The notes under the pieces: generated by a model
What the model was told of the DNA's origin: nothing
Database searches by the model: none
The model's input: only the letters and a program-made list of their open reading frames with translations
Assembly (NCBI GenBank): GCA_030374765.1
Contig: JARGXX010000013.1
Span: 682,001 to 746,000 of the forward strand
Reading direction: 5' to 3'
Source of the DNA: Agarophyton chilense
Lineage: Eukaryota > Rhodophyta > Florideophyceae > Gracilariales > Gracilariaceae
Length of the DNA stretch: 64,000 nt
Shown here: one piece after another, positions 31,884 to 42,221 of the stretch
How the letters are laid out: each line of letters opens with the position of its first letter
How positions within the stretch are numbered: position 1 is the first letter of the stretch
Translations under genes and position numbers: made by a program

Positions 31884-33941
31884 TCAGTTTGCGAACACCA
31901 AGAACAGAAAATAGTGCATGCTGCCATCAAGAAGGGCATACTTTGTCCTTGCAGATGCGCCACGGTGGGGAGAGCATTGCATCTCGCGATTGGGGAGGTG
32001 GAGAGCACATTCTCTCGTGAGCGGCGAATTGGTAAGGTCAAAGTCTCGCAAGTGGGAATGGGTGAACGGGCATGCCTCACCATCAGGTCTCATTCCAGCG
32101 GGCAGGAGGCCAATCGACACGGCGTCGCTGACGTCGGACTTCTGACCAATCAGAAAGCTAGGTTCAGATCTCCGTACCTTGCAAATCAGCTCGTTTAGGC
32201 CGATCCGCTCTCCACCTGCAGAAAGACTCTTGGACTCTACAGTAGCAGGGACCTTTTCAGGAGGGGTGGTGGGTGCGAGAACTCTCTGATGTGGAGTAGT
32301 TCTATCGGACTGACGCTGTATTTCGTTGTTCTCTACTTCAGAAGTGCGAGCAGTAGAGCTAGCGGCAGCCGTTCCTGCCCTTGTTGATGACGACTCCATA
32401 ACACGCCAAACAGGGAAACCATCACCCTGACGTGGCTGGGAGGCTTCAAGAGGTTGTGATGTCTGTCGGATGTGGCGACGTTTCAAATCCGGGCGCATTT
32501 TGCTTCCTTGGGAGGATCGAACTGCGCCGTTGAATTGGGCGACTCTTGAGCTGACAGGCTCTGATTTCTGCGTTTTTTGACTCACCAGTGTGGAAGCTTC
32601 TGCGTGCTTCGGTTGCGTCAAAGACGCATTTGGCACTGAGGGTGAGTTTTGCAGCTCTGGGGATCGATAATTTTCAGAAGGTGCATTTGTCACAGTAGCA
32701 TTGGCAATGCCTTGACGAGATGAGCGGAATTTTCGTTGTGTCAAGGATTTTGCGTTGTTGTTGGCATGAGCCAATAAATGAGAGTTGTGGCTTCCAGCAG
32801 ATGCATCATTGGTTTCATTGTTCGCTTTGTCTGGTTTTGATGCAGAAGTGTCGGAGGTGGAGGTGCTCGCGTCAAGGACAGTTGAATCATTTGCAACAAT
32901 GGAAGTGTTGGTGTTCTCATGAGTAAGCTTCTTTTCATCACTCCCTTTGTGGTGCTTCTTCATAGTACTGCTCTTCTTGGTGTCGATGCCATTATCGACA
33001 TCGGCCTCGTCGCCGAACTTCACGTCGTCTGCCTCGGTGGCACGTAGGGTCTTGTGTTTGGAATTGTCTTCTTCCGGGCTGCCGGAGCTGATATTCTTGT
33101 CATCTAGCTTGTTCCCATTGTATTTGTTTTCTAGTGATGTCCCGTCCTTGGGCTTCTTATCGCCTGGCCTCGCTGTTTTATGGTTCATGTTGCCGTTATG
33201 GTTCTCCTCGGGTTTGTTCTTATTTGACATCCTAAGTGGGCCAGTTGGATCGGACTTGATCGAAACAGATTCGCCTATAATAGTAACCCCGTGCTTTGCG
33301 CCAACGGCAGGGCTCGGGGGTGCTTTGTGAGAAGGGTGAGCAGGATCGGTAGCCGAATTGTTCATATCGCGCTGTACTGGCCTTGGTGATGCGAGCGGTT
33401 TGATAGGGTCAACAAGCGTAGCAATATTGCCAGGAATGGACATGGCGGGTGGGACGTGGTCGCTATCGATCGAAACCTGATTAGTTTGGTTGAGAACAAC
33501 GGTCATGTTGCGTGGAGTGGTGCCAGAGCGAATGCTGACAGGACGCTGCTGTTGAGCAGGTGAAGCAATCGGCGATACCTGATCGCCAACAGGAACTTGA
33601 GACAGCGGCGAGGATGCAGGGGCGATGGAATCAGGTTGTGATTGCACGGTGGGGTTCTCCTTAGATGGGGGTGATGTAGCATCAACAAGTGTGATCAAAT
33701 GTAAGGGAAGCTGAGGCGATGCATGGTTGGAACCGTTCAACGGATCTGTACCGGGCACGTGAGCATCAGCTGAAGGCGAAGGCACAGCATGAGAATCGGC
33801 GACGCGACCAGAAACAGACGAACCCCTTCCACGCGCACGTCCCCTACCACGGGCGCGGCCGCGGCCGCGGCCACGCTCGTGCTTGCGTCCACGCGCATGC
33901 GCAAGGGTTCGGGCATCGTGCGAAACAGAAGCAGCATTCAT
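31884..33941 (-). CDS. Third CACTA ORF: 685-residue, RG-rich, disordered protein
   Basis: ATG at 33,941 begins MNAASVSHDARTLAHARGRK, then a run of Arg-Gly repeats (RGRGRARGRG), an RNA/DNA-binding style of sequence. The next 500 residues are low in hydrophobics: Pro/Ser, then Lys/Asp/Asn-rich (KNKPEENHNGN, KKHHKGSDEK), then Ser/Thr. A more ordered segment near the end, GGERIGLNELICKVRRSEPS and FLIGQKSDVSDAVSIGLLP, is encoded by a 129-bp repeat whose second copy lies upstream at 34,097-34,225. The frame is uninterrupted over 2 kb, the longest intact ORF in the element. No family recognised. It could be cargo or a regulatory protein of the transposon. Confidence 0.55.
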   Translation of the reverse strand: MNAASVSHDARTLAHARGRKHERGRGRGRARGRGRARGRGSSVSGRVADSHAVPSPSADAHVPGTDPLNGSNHASPQLPLHLITLVDATSPPSKENPTVQSQPDSIAPASSPLSQVPVGDQVSPIASPAQQQRPVSIRSGTTPRNMTVVLNQTNQVSIDSDHVPPAMSIPGNIATLVDPIKPLASPRPVQRDMNNSATDPAHPSHKAPPSPAVGAKHGVTIIGESVSIKSDPTGPLRMSNKNKPEENHNGNMNHKTARPGDKKPKDGTSLENKYNGNKLDDKNISSGSPEEDNSKHKTLRATEADDVKFGDEADVDNGIDTKKSSTMKKHHKGSDEKKLTHENTNTSIVANDSTVLDASTSTSDTSASKPDKANNETNDASAGSHNSHLLAHANNNAKSLTQRKFRSSRQGIANATVTNAPSENYRSPELQNSPSVPNASLTQPKHAEASTLVSQKTQKSEPVSSRVAQFNGAVRSSQGSKMRPDLKRRHIRQTSQPLEASQPRQGDGFPVWRVMESSSTRAGTAAASSTARTSEVENNEIQRQSDRTTPHQRVLAPTTPPEKVPATVESKSLSAGGERIGLNELICKVRRSEPSFLIGQKSDVSDAVSIGLLPAGMRPDGEACPFTHSHLRDFDLTNSPLTRECALHLPNREMQCSPHRGASARTKYALLDGSMHYFLFLVFAN
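32100..32228 (-). repeat. 129-bp direct repeat, copy 1 (inside the 685-residue ORF)
   Basis: It matches 34,097-34,225 at 127 of 129 bases. It encodes the ordered GGERIGLNEL...SIGLLP segment. Confidence 0.9.
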
Positions 33942-34096
33942 GACTGGAACAAGAAAATGCGGTGTGAAGACAACGTACTTAAGGCGAAGAAGCGCGTCGA
34001 ACGACGAAGCAGACGACGACGATGAGAAGTGACCGAACGAAGAATGTGCGGCGGATGTACCCTTCGCATGTCGCGCCGAAAAGAACGACGCGCTGG

Positions 34097-34225
34097 GGGC
34101 AGGAGGCCAATCGACACGGCGTCGCTGACGTCGGACTTCTGACCAATCAGAAAGCTAGGTTCAGATCTCCGTACCTTGCAAATCAGCTCGTTTAGGCCGA
34201 TCCGCTCTCCACCTATAGAAAGACT
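34097..34225 (-). repeat. 129-bp direct repeat, copy 2 (upstream of the 685-residue ORF)
   Basis: Same orientation as copy 1, 1,997 bases away. It lies in a minus-strand frame of 114 codons (34,282-33,938) that reads through the repeat in the same phase, so an alternative first exon or a tandem exon duplication is possible. Confidence 0.9.
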
Positions 34226-34360
34226 AGTCTCAAACAGGATTCCCATTGACACAGATTCCATGGGCTTGCACACCATTGTCACGCAATGACTAAAACATCA
34301 CTCTTTTTTGTCAAATGAGTTCAGGTTGTTCTCTTGCAGGAAGTGGAGGCAGACTAAGTG

Positions 34361-34536
34361 CACTCTGTTCGCCCTCTATTATTCAATTGTGGCGACACGT
34401 ACTCCGTGTACACTCTGCGAGGAGCACAGTACTCGCTGAGCACTACGCGGTGTACTCCAATGACACTCTGCAAGCACTGCTGTACACGTCCAGTCCTGTA
34501 CCCACCCCGTGGCTGCCACACTACTTTCTTCTAGGG
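34361..34536. repeat. Right subterminal repeats of the CACTA element
   Basis: CACTCTG occurs at 34,362, 34,411 and 34,464, with TACTCCGTGTACAC at about 34,400 and GTACTCC at about 34,452. They mirror the left end. Confidence 0.6.
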
Positions 34537-35669
34537 TAATCGAAGCAGCTCAATCTTCTTGGGACTCACCAGTGGTGCTGGTTCCAAAACCTGATGGTTC
34601 TTTACGATTCTGCATCGATTATCGAAAACTGAACGCGGTTTCAGTTCGAGATACATACCCGTTGCCTCGAATGGACGAATGTATTGACAGCTCAGGAGAA
34701 GCGAACGTGTTCACCACGTTGGACGCCAACTCTGGCTATGGGCAGGTGCCTGTAGCGGAAGAAGACCAAGATAAAACCGCATTTGCGTGTCACGCCGGTC
34801 TCTACGGTTTCAAAAGGATGCCCTTTGGCTTAACAAATGCACCGGCTACTTTCCAGCGTACTATGGACATCTTGCTCTCAAGATATAAGTGGAAGACTTG
34901 TTTAGTCTATTTGGACGATGTGATCATCTTTTCCCAGGATGTGGAAAGCCATTTACGGCATCTCAAAAAGATCCTCAAAGCACTACAGAGCACAGGTATT
35001 ACCTCGAAGTTCAAGAAATGCGAATGGTTCGCTGGCACCGTCCGGTACTTAGGACATGTGATCAAGACGGGACAGCTTGCCATTCAAGAGGCACAAACAG
35101 CGGCTCTCCGCGAAGTACAACCTCCGTCGACACAGAAGCAATTGCGTTCTCTCCCCGGCTTGTGCAACGTCTACCGACGCTTCGTGCCGCAATACTCGCA
35201 CAGAGCGGCACCGCTCAACGCAAAGCTGCGTAAAGGACAACCAGTACAGCTGGAACAATTCAGACAAGCTGAAGCGGAAGCGTTCGACACGCTGAAGACA
35301 AAGATTATTACAGCCTTAGTCTTGGCGCTGCCCATCCCAAACCTGCCATACGCAGTGGATACCGACTCTAGCGAGTACCAAATAGGGTGTGCCCTTTTTC
35401 AAACACACCCTGATGGTGAACGCAAACCCATTGGTTACTGGTCAAGATCGCTGAACGCAGCTGAGAAGAAGTATTCAGTTTCAGAAAAGGAATGCCTTGC
35501 AGACGTTTGGGCTCTAACCACATTGCGACCGTATCTCCAAGGAGAAAGATTTACCGTCAACATGGATCATTCGTCTCTACGATGGTTACTGTCCATAACA
35601 GACCCGTCTGGTCGTCTCACACGATGGCGCTTACGCCCTTCTGAATTCGATTTAGAAGTGAAGTATTAG
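34537..35669 (+). pseudogene. Reverse transcriptase and RNase H of Gypsy-B
   Basis: The RT palm is clear: LRFCIDYRKLNAVSVRDTYP, VFTTLDANSGYGQVPV, MPFGLTNAPATFQRTM and the catalytic CLVYLDDVIIFS. RNase H follows with AVDTDSSEYQIGCALFQ, KPIGYWSRSLNAAEKKYSVS and FTVNMDHSSLRWLL. TAG at 35,667 falls inside EVKY-KGLANVQADALSR, and the frame goes on. The family copies the element RNA into cDNA and degrades the RNA strand. Apart from the stop and the CACTA cut, the active-site residues are kept. Confidence 0.9.
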
Positions 35670-37499
35670 AAGGGATTGGCCAATGTCCAAGCTGACGCGC
35701 TATCGCGACTCAAAACACTGGGCGAAACCCAAGGCGAAATCGATGAAGAGATACCTTGCTTCTACATGGAGACCCATTCCCCATCTTTTGAAGAAGAGGA
35801 ACAAGAGACCCTTGATGATTATTCGGATGCAGACCCGTTCCTTGCATAAGCAGACACTGTCTCTTCAGTTCAACTCGAGCGAATCTCGTGCACTGAGCTC
35901 CTCAATGACCAACACGCCGATACGTTTTGTGCGTCGATACGCTCTCGTCTTAACGGGGGGGAGGAGCTCCCCTTTTCACTCGATTCAAGAGAAATACTGT
36001 TACGACATGTCGAAAAGAATGATCAAATCGTGATTCCACACGTCTTGAAGAGTCGAGTACTCCATCTGGCACACTACAGCAGGCTGTCTGGTCATCCAAG
36101 AGGAACGAAGTTGTTCATGACTCTAAGAAGAGATTTTTACTGGCCTACTTTGGCAATGGACTGCCATGCTACAGTGAGGTTGTGTACAACATGTGCGAAG
36201 AATCGCGTGAAGCTTTACAGGAAGCGGAAACCGATGACGATATTCCAGGCGAAAGCGCCTTTAAATTACGTCAGTATCGACATCCTAGGTGAATTGATTC
36301 GCTCAAGGCGAGGTTATCGCTACCTATTGGTAATCACCGACCGCTTCTCGAAGCTAGTGCGGACTCTGCCGCTGAAGCGGATAACCGCAACCGTAATCGC
36401 ACAGGCGTTTATCAAACATTGGGTATTTATATACGAACCACCAGAAATTCTGTTATCAGATAATGGGAAGCAACTCGTTGCGAAGCTATTTCAGAATGTT
36501 TGCCGCATTATGGGCATTCGAAACGTGTTTACCACGACCTATCATCCGCAATTCAACAATCAGGTGGAGCGTTTCAACCGCACGCTGATAGCAGCATTAC
36601 GACACTACATCGCGGACCACCCGAAAGAATGGGACATGTTTACAGATACTCTGTGCCACGCGTACAATACGCAAGTGCATACCTCTACAAAGACGGCACC
36701 GTTCGACCTCGTGCTCTCACGTAACCCTCCGGCTTTACCGGTGGCGCTCGACGACGAGACAGAATTGGACGCGCCGACCACGGCTAAGTACCATCTGAAA
36801 TGGAGGAATGACCTGAAGGCCAGAGCGGAAGAAGCCGCTAAGGAGTTATCAAATACGCAAGCTCGCTATAAGCGAAACTATGAAGCCAGAAGGCGAAAAG
36901 GAAATCCGGCAATCCGAGTAGGAGGTCACGTCTTCGTGCGAGTCGAAAGACCTGACGAACAGGAAGAATCTCGTCATAAGTTGTTGCTGATAGCGGCTGG
37001 ACCCTTCAAAGTGGTGGACCTTAATGAAGACATAGTGTTCATCAAGACAGGTGAGGACGTTGAACGTGTATCGCGCGATCGCGTTGAAGTCGCGCCTGAC
37101 CCGCAAGTGGAAGTCCAGGTACCTGGTAGAACTAAGAAAGCAAGTGCGACGGAACGTCAAGGCAAAAGCCCAAGTGACTCTGGGGAGGGTGAACCGCCAC
37201 CAATGGCTCGGGCGGAGGAGAAAGCTCCTGATCTCCCATCGTTGGCGGTTTCAAACGCCAATCACGGACAGCTTCCGAAGTATCGGGATATGCCCCGTGG
37301 CACGCCCACATCCGCAAGTACAGAAATGGAACCTGAAAGCAGGAAAGATGTTTTGGACTTTGGCCCCAAGGACTTAGAAACGAGTGCACGCGAAAACGCA
37401 CCGTTGCCACTTCAGGCTGAACCGTCAGGTGAAGCGCCACTCGATGTTCCGCCGATATCGGCTCCCATCCCTCGTGGGCAGGAAGAAGAAGAGGTATAG
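35670..37499 (+). pseudogene. Integrase of Gypsy-B with all DDE residues
   Basis: The Pol frame continues unchanged. After a TAA at 35,847 come the zinc-binding motif (LAHYSRLSGHPRGTKLF...CTTCAKNR) and the core: YVSIDILGEL (Asp), ILLSDNGKQLVAKLF (Asp), NNQVERFNRTL (Glu). It ends in an SH3-like part (AGPFKVVDLNEDIVFI) and a long Pro/Ser/Glu tail to TAG at 37,497. Unlike Gypsy-A, the catalytic triad is intact. The longest clean stretch is the 489 codons from 36,030. Confidence 0.9.
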
Positions 37500-38048
37500 C
37501 CTCCTGTCGTGGTGCAAGCACCATCGTCCCCCGAACAGCGGTCAGAATCGGATAAACCGAAGGAAGTTCATCCACGAATGGAATTGAGAAGTAGCAAGAA
37601 GTACGCTTCTATGGAACCTGGAAAACAGGATAGATCTTAATCTGAGAAAGGTTCTCAAGGAATGAGTACACTGCCCCTGCGGACATAACGGCAGTTAGTC
37701 GACGAGCGAACGCTTAGCGACGCTGAGATTGCTAACACAGAGACGCTTGGGTCAGCCCTAAGGCATTTCAAACCTGTTAACAGGAGTCTCGCGCCAACAG
37801 CGAAAGCATTGGGAAACGCCCAGGAATATGTTATGGATCGCATATGTGAAAAGCGTGAGCATGAAGATACTAGAGAATTACTGTATCGAGTCCGTCGGTA
37901 CGGTTTTCCTCCGGAAGCGGATACTTGGGAACCTATAGCTCATATCTCCCGTTCGCAACTCGTGCGATATCATAGACGCATGCGATTACCACTCCCCAGG
38001 GAGATCAACTCCTCGATAGTCGGGCTCATGGGCACATCCCATTTCTAA
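37500..38048 (+). pseudogene. Chromodomain of Gypsy-B Pol
   Basis: In the Pol frame after further stops at 37,638 and 37,686, the last 79 codons read QEYVMDRICEKREHEDT, LLYRVRRYGFPPEADTWEP and SQLVRYHRRM. This is a good chromodomain with the aromatic WEP turn preserved. It marks the element as a chromovirus, as in Gypsy-A. Confidence 0.8.
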
Positions 38049-38291
38049 GTATGGGCTACAATGGTAGTAAAAACTCGAAAGACGAGAAGAAAACAAGAAG
38101 TCATGTGGAAGAAACGTGAAAACACGCAAGCACAGGACAATTACTGATTATCACCTAGGACAAACTCGAGAAGCGAGAAGAGATGAAGACTAGAAGATAA
38201 GAAGGGAACGTGAAGACACGAAGTCCCCGGAGTTTTATTGGTATAAAGATAACACCGCAAGGGTGTTGACTAGGAGTCTTTTCTAGGATCA

Positions 38292-40127
38292 TCAAAGAGA
38301 CGTGCGAGCACGCAGGTTCGCAAGAAGCTGTGCGCGATCACCCTCATATTGGTCCACCAGAAAGCCCGCATCTAAGAGGAACTGCCTCAGCGAATCCAAG
38401 CCTGGATCTTCGACCGGAACTGCACTCGATTGTTGGGTAAACCCATGACAGTACTCTTGAGCAACTCCCGCCGCTGCGGATTGATCGACGGAAGTCGCTA
38501 CGCCTGCCAGCTCTGGCTCGTCCTCGTAACCGAGTTCAGCCTCAGCTCCCGGCGCTTCCTCATACGGTTCCTCTCCGTTCTCGGATGGAGTAGCATCGTA
38601 CACGTATCCAGTAAGGTGGTTCGGTGGCAGGTCACGCGGGTTCTCCCGAAGAAAGCGAGCCTGCTCGGAGGTGATCAACTGGCGCGTCCAGGGGTCGATC
38701 CAAACGAAATCTCCAGCACTTGCTGTTCGTCCAGGAGAATGGTCGTAGTGTTTTGCACGGGTTTCGCGAGCGGATTGATCAGCTGGCACTCCAGACCAAT
38801 CGACACTGTCGCTCATATCCACAAGATGGAGGAAGTCGGCATGGTTCGCACGGGATCCCAGGACAAGGGAAAGATCGAATTCTCTCGCATACTTTCGCGC
38901 TGTGGGCGACATGTACCAAACCCTAAAGGTATCATAAGCATGCCAAAAGAGGAAGACGGCCATGTTGGCGATAAAATCCGTATAAACCACCGTCCAATAT
39001 GCCGAGAACGGGTCGTTAACCAACGCGGACCCGATGTAGGAGATAGCCGGTGGGAGCTCCACAGGGCAACCACGAGGACTCTCGATCGCCGCCCAATGCT
39101 CCGGAATACCAATGTGGCGCCCAAAGCGCGCGTTCCGCCGCATGCGGTCAATCTCGATCATTTGATACGGCACCAAATAGCCCAAACGTGATAGAGTACG
39201 GCGTTCCCAACGGGGATAATCCCAATAGGGAATGTCACGCTTTCGAAGGAAGCGGAACTCCGCACGGGGAAGAGGTTGCTGAAAGCAGAGAGCTGCATCA
39301 CGCACACCGCACACACCGCGCACACTGCGCCAACCGCTATCATCGACTTCAACCAGTGTCTCGATCTACGAGTAACCTTCACCGTCGGTACGGGCTTTCC
39401 AGATATCTAGTTCCCAGTCCTGCCGGAGGAGAACCGTACTAATAAATCGGTGAAGACGCTGGTAAATCAGCTTGGTGAACCGCGTAAGGGCTTCGGACAA
39501 GGTTTCAGCTGAATATCGCGCAATTGCGTTGTCTGGCAAAGCAATATGGCTCGCCCAGTCGTCGCTATGAATCGCGTGGTCCGGAATACCGGCAGGGAAG
39601 TACCTACAGTGTACATACTGTTGTATCAACGCGTCATCGCGGATAGCAACTGGATCAAACCAGGACGCTTGCGCGAAAAGTTCAACGTTGTAGAGAGGAT
39701 CTCGTCCAAAGAAATCCGCAGGGTGCGGGTAGCTCCGCTGAGCACGACGAGAAGGAGCTCGAATCACACCAGCAGAGGCGACGTAAGCCGCGTTCGGCAT
39801 CGGAGCCACGGTTGGCTGAGGTAACGGTACCGACCGGAATCCGGTGTACGGTGTGGGGATCGAACGGTATGGGCCGAGTTGAGCAGTAGGCTGCGACGCA
39901 TAACCATCAGTGTTGGACGGAGCCCCAGAAGGCACATCCTCAGAGGAGGGCTGAAACGGGTTGGACCCGGCGTTCGTATTTATCGCGAGAGATCGGACTG
40001 AAGAGCGGTGAGAAACAGAATGCTGTTGAGATTTGTAAGAGTTGGTCGGGCGGCGAGGAATTCGTGATGACGATGAGTATCCGGAACACTGGTTCGACTG
40101 CGTATAAACGCTTTTTGCGTCCCCCAT
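38292..40127 (-). pseudogene. Antisense ORF of Gypsy-B, about 610 codons, one in-frame stop
   Basis: ATG at 40,127 lies 25 bases from the 3' LTR and opens a minus-strand frame that runs to 38,292 with a single TAG (39,366-39,368). The N-terminal third is disordered, Ser/Pro-rich (MGDAKSVYTQSNQCSGYSSS). The middle has ADFFGRDPLYNVELFAQ and SEALTRFTKLIYQRLHRFIS. The second half has LVNDPFSAYWTVVYTDFIAN, VDWSGVPADQS and RENPRDLPPNHLTGY, then an acidic tail. Related blocks occur in the antisense ORF of Gypsy-A. Antisense ORFs between pol and the 3' LTR are known from some plant Gypsy elements. I know no named domain here. Confidence 0.7.
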
Positions 40128-40151
40128 GGTTCGCGCTTAACGAGGGGGGTA

Positions 40152-40817
40152 TGTAGTATTCTACTATGTCGGGGAATCCGATGGGTTGGTTTTTCGCGAA
40201 GTCGCGGTTGGAACTCATAAGTGAGTGATGTCATCAAACTTGTGATATGAAACGGCACACCGCGTAGGATGCCAGTAGGCAGGGTACAGTGTTGGGACAA
40301 GTGGTATCACGAGTGAAGTGGCTTGCAACGGCGCATGTAGTGGCGATCCACGTGGCTGGTTTTATTACCCTTTGTAGATGTAAGTCCATTAGGGACCGTA
40401 CCCATACAGTGGTTGGGCTAAGTGGCTGACCACTGGGTATTATTTACGTATTATTTGGGCACTCACCCTGGCACACAGTATATAGTGGCCCAAAGGTGAG
40501 CGCCGACTCCAAGTAAAGGAGACAACATGGGCATCATGGCTATTCTGTTCCTCGCTTAGGATTCCTTAACCGGAGATCCGGACCAGCTATAATAGATAGT
40601 CAGCCCCCAACTACTTCACGAGCCGTCTCGTACCTACGTCCCATCAACGTTTTACAGTTGCACTGTTCACCCTCGCTGGCGAGTAGTGGCCTTACACCCC
40701 ACTTCCAGCTCGCTGGTGTTGTAGCTCTACCACCCCTTTTCCTTCGCCGCAAGCGACCCATTGGAAGTCCGAACGCTGTCGCAGGTGTCTGCTCTCTCCG
40801 TTAGAGCGGATACTACA
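40152..40817 (+). repeat. 3' LTR of Gypsy-B
   Basis: It starts TGTAGTATTCTACTATG and ends GCGGATACTACA, immediately followed by CCTGC. It equals the 5' LTR in length. The tract CGAGGGGGGT at 40,141-40,150, just before it, is the polypurine primer. Confidence 0.95.
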
Positions 40818-40822
40818 CCTGC

Positions 40823-41489
40823 CATTCGGACACATGTGCGCAATTACCACACGGAAATCCCGCAATATTCCTTCCGAAGGCTCGTTACTTACGCCGAGGG
40901 ATATGGCAAAACCTACAGGACCTCCAGTCGCAACGCTGATATAACCAGAAGACACGCAACTTTATTGGGTAAACCCAACCAAGCCCATTTGCTTAGCTCC
41001 CTGGTGTCTAACATGGATGGTTCGCCCCATTACGCCGATTCGGGAGATGTCCTCGCGCTCAATTTCAGTGCTCCTCCGTCCGGGCCCCCATCATACACCT
41101 CCCAGGGAACGACAGCGACGAATGGAACACCCACACCTAAGTATTCTCCCTTTACGCCCCGCAAGGAAGTTTTTCTTCGCTCCCCAAGGGCCTGCTTCCT
41201 CTGCCTGTCACTGACCCAACCTTGTGACTGTACGAGGTATCTGCCTGAGGACGCACGTAAAACCCTCCTAGCCCTAAGGGAAGAGAATTACCGGGTGCGG
41301 AGATCCGAAGGAATGTATAACAGGGCACAGCAACGAACCACAGGGACCCCTGGAAGCTCACGCTGTGCCACGCCTCCGGATAATCCGATCAAAGCTCCAC
41401 AGGTCCACTCCATTGTAGATCCTACAGACGACCCCGTGGAAGAACCCTATCCTCAGGAAGAAACGGAAACCCCATCGGAAAACTCCTAG
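40823..41489 (+). pseudogene. Gag of Gypsy-A, 3' part
   Basis: The frame continues directly from the 5' part (ITGLLPA then IRTHVRNYHTEIPQYSFRRL) and runs about 220 codons to TAG at 41,487. A Cys cluster (RACFLCLSLTQPCDC) stands where a Gag zinc knuckle would be, but it lacks the CCHC spacing. A Pro/Thr-rich tail follows. Gag packages RNA in the cytoplasmic particle. The intact join across the insert confirms the nesting. Confidence 0.7.
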
Positions 41490-41617
41490 AGGGACGACTC
41501 GAGGTAAATCCTCTCTCTTTAAGCCCCTGCCTCAACCAATTGGACGGTCATGAGCCAAAGAGCTCCTCACCTCTCAATACAAACCACCCATAATGGACCA
41601 CCCAGGATGAACTACAA

Positions 41618-42055
41618 TTGGAACACAGTAACGACCCCATCTGTATCCTCAGGAAAGAGAACTATAAAGTTCGGGTAACCGTAGGACTCCGTTCCAGCAA
41701 CTCTCGAGTGACCACAGCTGTATTGGACACAGGCGCTGGTCCCAACTTGGTCCATCCTAAGCTGTTCCCACTGGGTTGGCAAGATTTCGTTCAGACAAGG
41801 AAGACCCCAAGGATTATCGATGCGTCTCGTAGACCAATTGACATTAAAAGGATAGTACCACTTTACCTCCAGGCAGGACAATTCAAAGTCCGCGCGGGGT
41901 TCCTTGTGTGTCCTAACTTGGGCGCTGAGGCAATCCTAGGGACCTCCTTTATCGATCGATACATTAAGGCCATTTTATCCAGTCCTAAGGAAAGTCGCGT
42001 TCTACCGCGCCCCTTCCATCTCCATAATTGGTTCCGCCCCAGGGCCAGAAGCTAA
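41618..42055 (+). pseudogene. Aspartic protease of Gypsy-A
   Basis: A retropepsin domain with the active site VLDTGAGPNLVHP and the C-terminal AILGTSFIDRYIK. The frame lacks a natural start and stops at 42,053; coding moves to another frame by 42,222. The family cuts the Gag-Pol polyprotein. Gypsy-B has a parallel protease (ILDTGAGPNFIRES). Confidence 0.75.
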
Positions 42056-42221
42056 CCGCAAACGGTCGGTTGTCTCCGCAAACACGAAGTCCAAGAAGGT
42101 TCGCCTGTCAAAGGCCTTAACGATACCCCCGATGACCCAAATCGCTGTATCGGTCCATTCCTAGTTCTCAGGTCCCGTAACGATTCAGAACCACCCGAAA
42201 ACGGTTCTGAAGCACCTTATC

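Larger units (their letters stand above)
25787..34536 (-). mobile_element. CACTA (En/Spm) transposon inserted in Gypsy-B RT
   Basis: TAA is duplicated at 25,784-25,786 and 34,537-34,539, the 3-bp duplication of this superfamily. The tips begin CCCCTGTAGAA and, on the other strand, CCCTAGAAGAA: only weak inverted repeats. Subterminal CACTCTG and TACTCCGTGT motifs occur in both ends. It carries a Tnp2-like transposase (-), an accessory gene (+) and a third long ORF (-), for 8,750 bp in total. Confidence 0.85.
21448..40817 (+). mobile_element. Gypsy-B: chromoviral LTR retrotransposon, interrupted by a CACTA element
   Basis: Two 666-bp LTRs with about 14 differences (roughly 2%) flank a primer site, gag, protease, RT/RNase H, integrase, chromodomain, a minus-strand ORF and a polypurine tract. 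CCTGC is duplicated on both sides. Without the 8.75-kb CACTA insert it is about 10.6 kb. Low LTR divergence shows it is younger than Gypsy-A. Confidence 0.95.
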
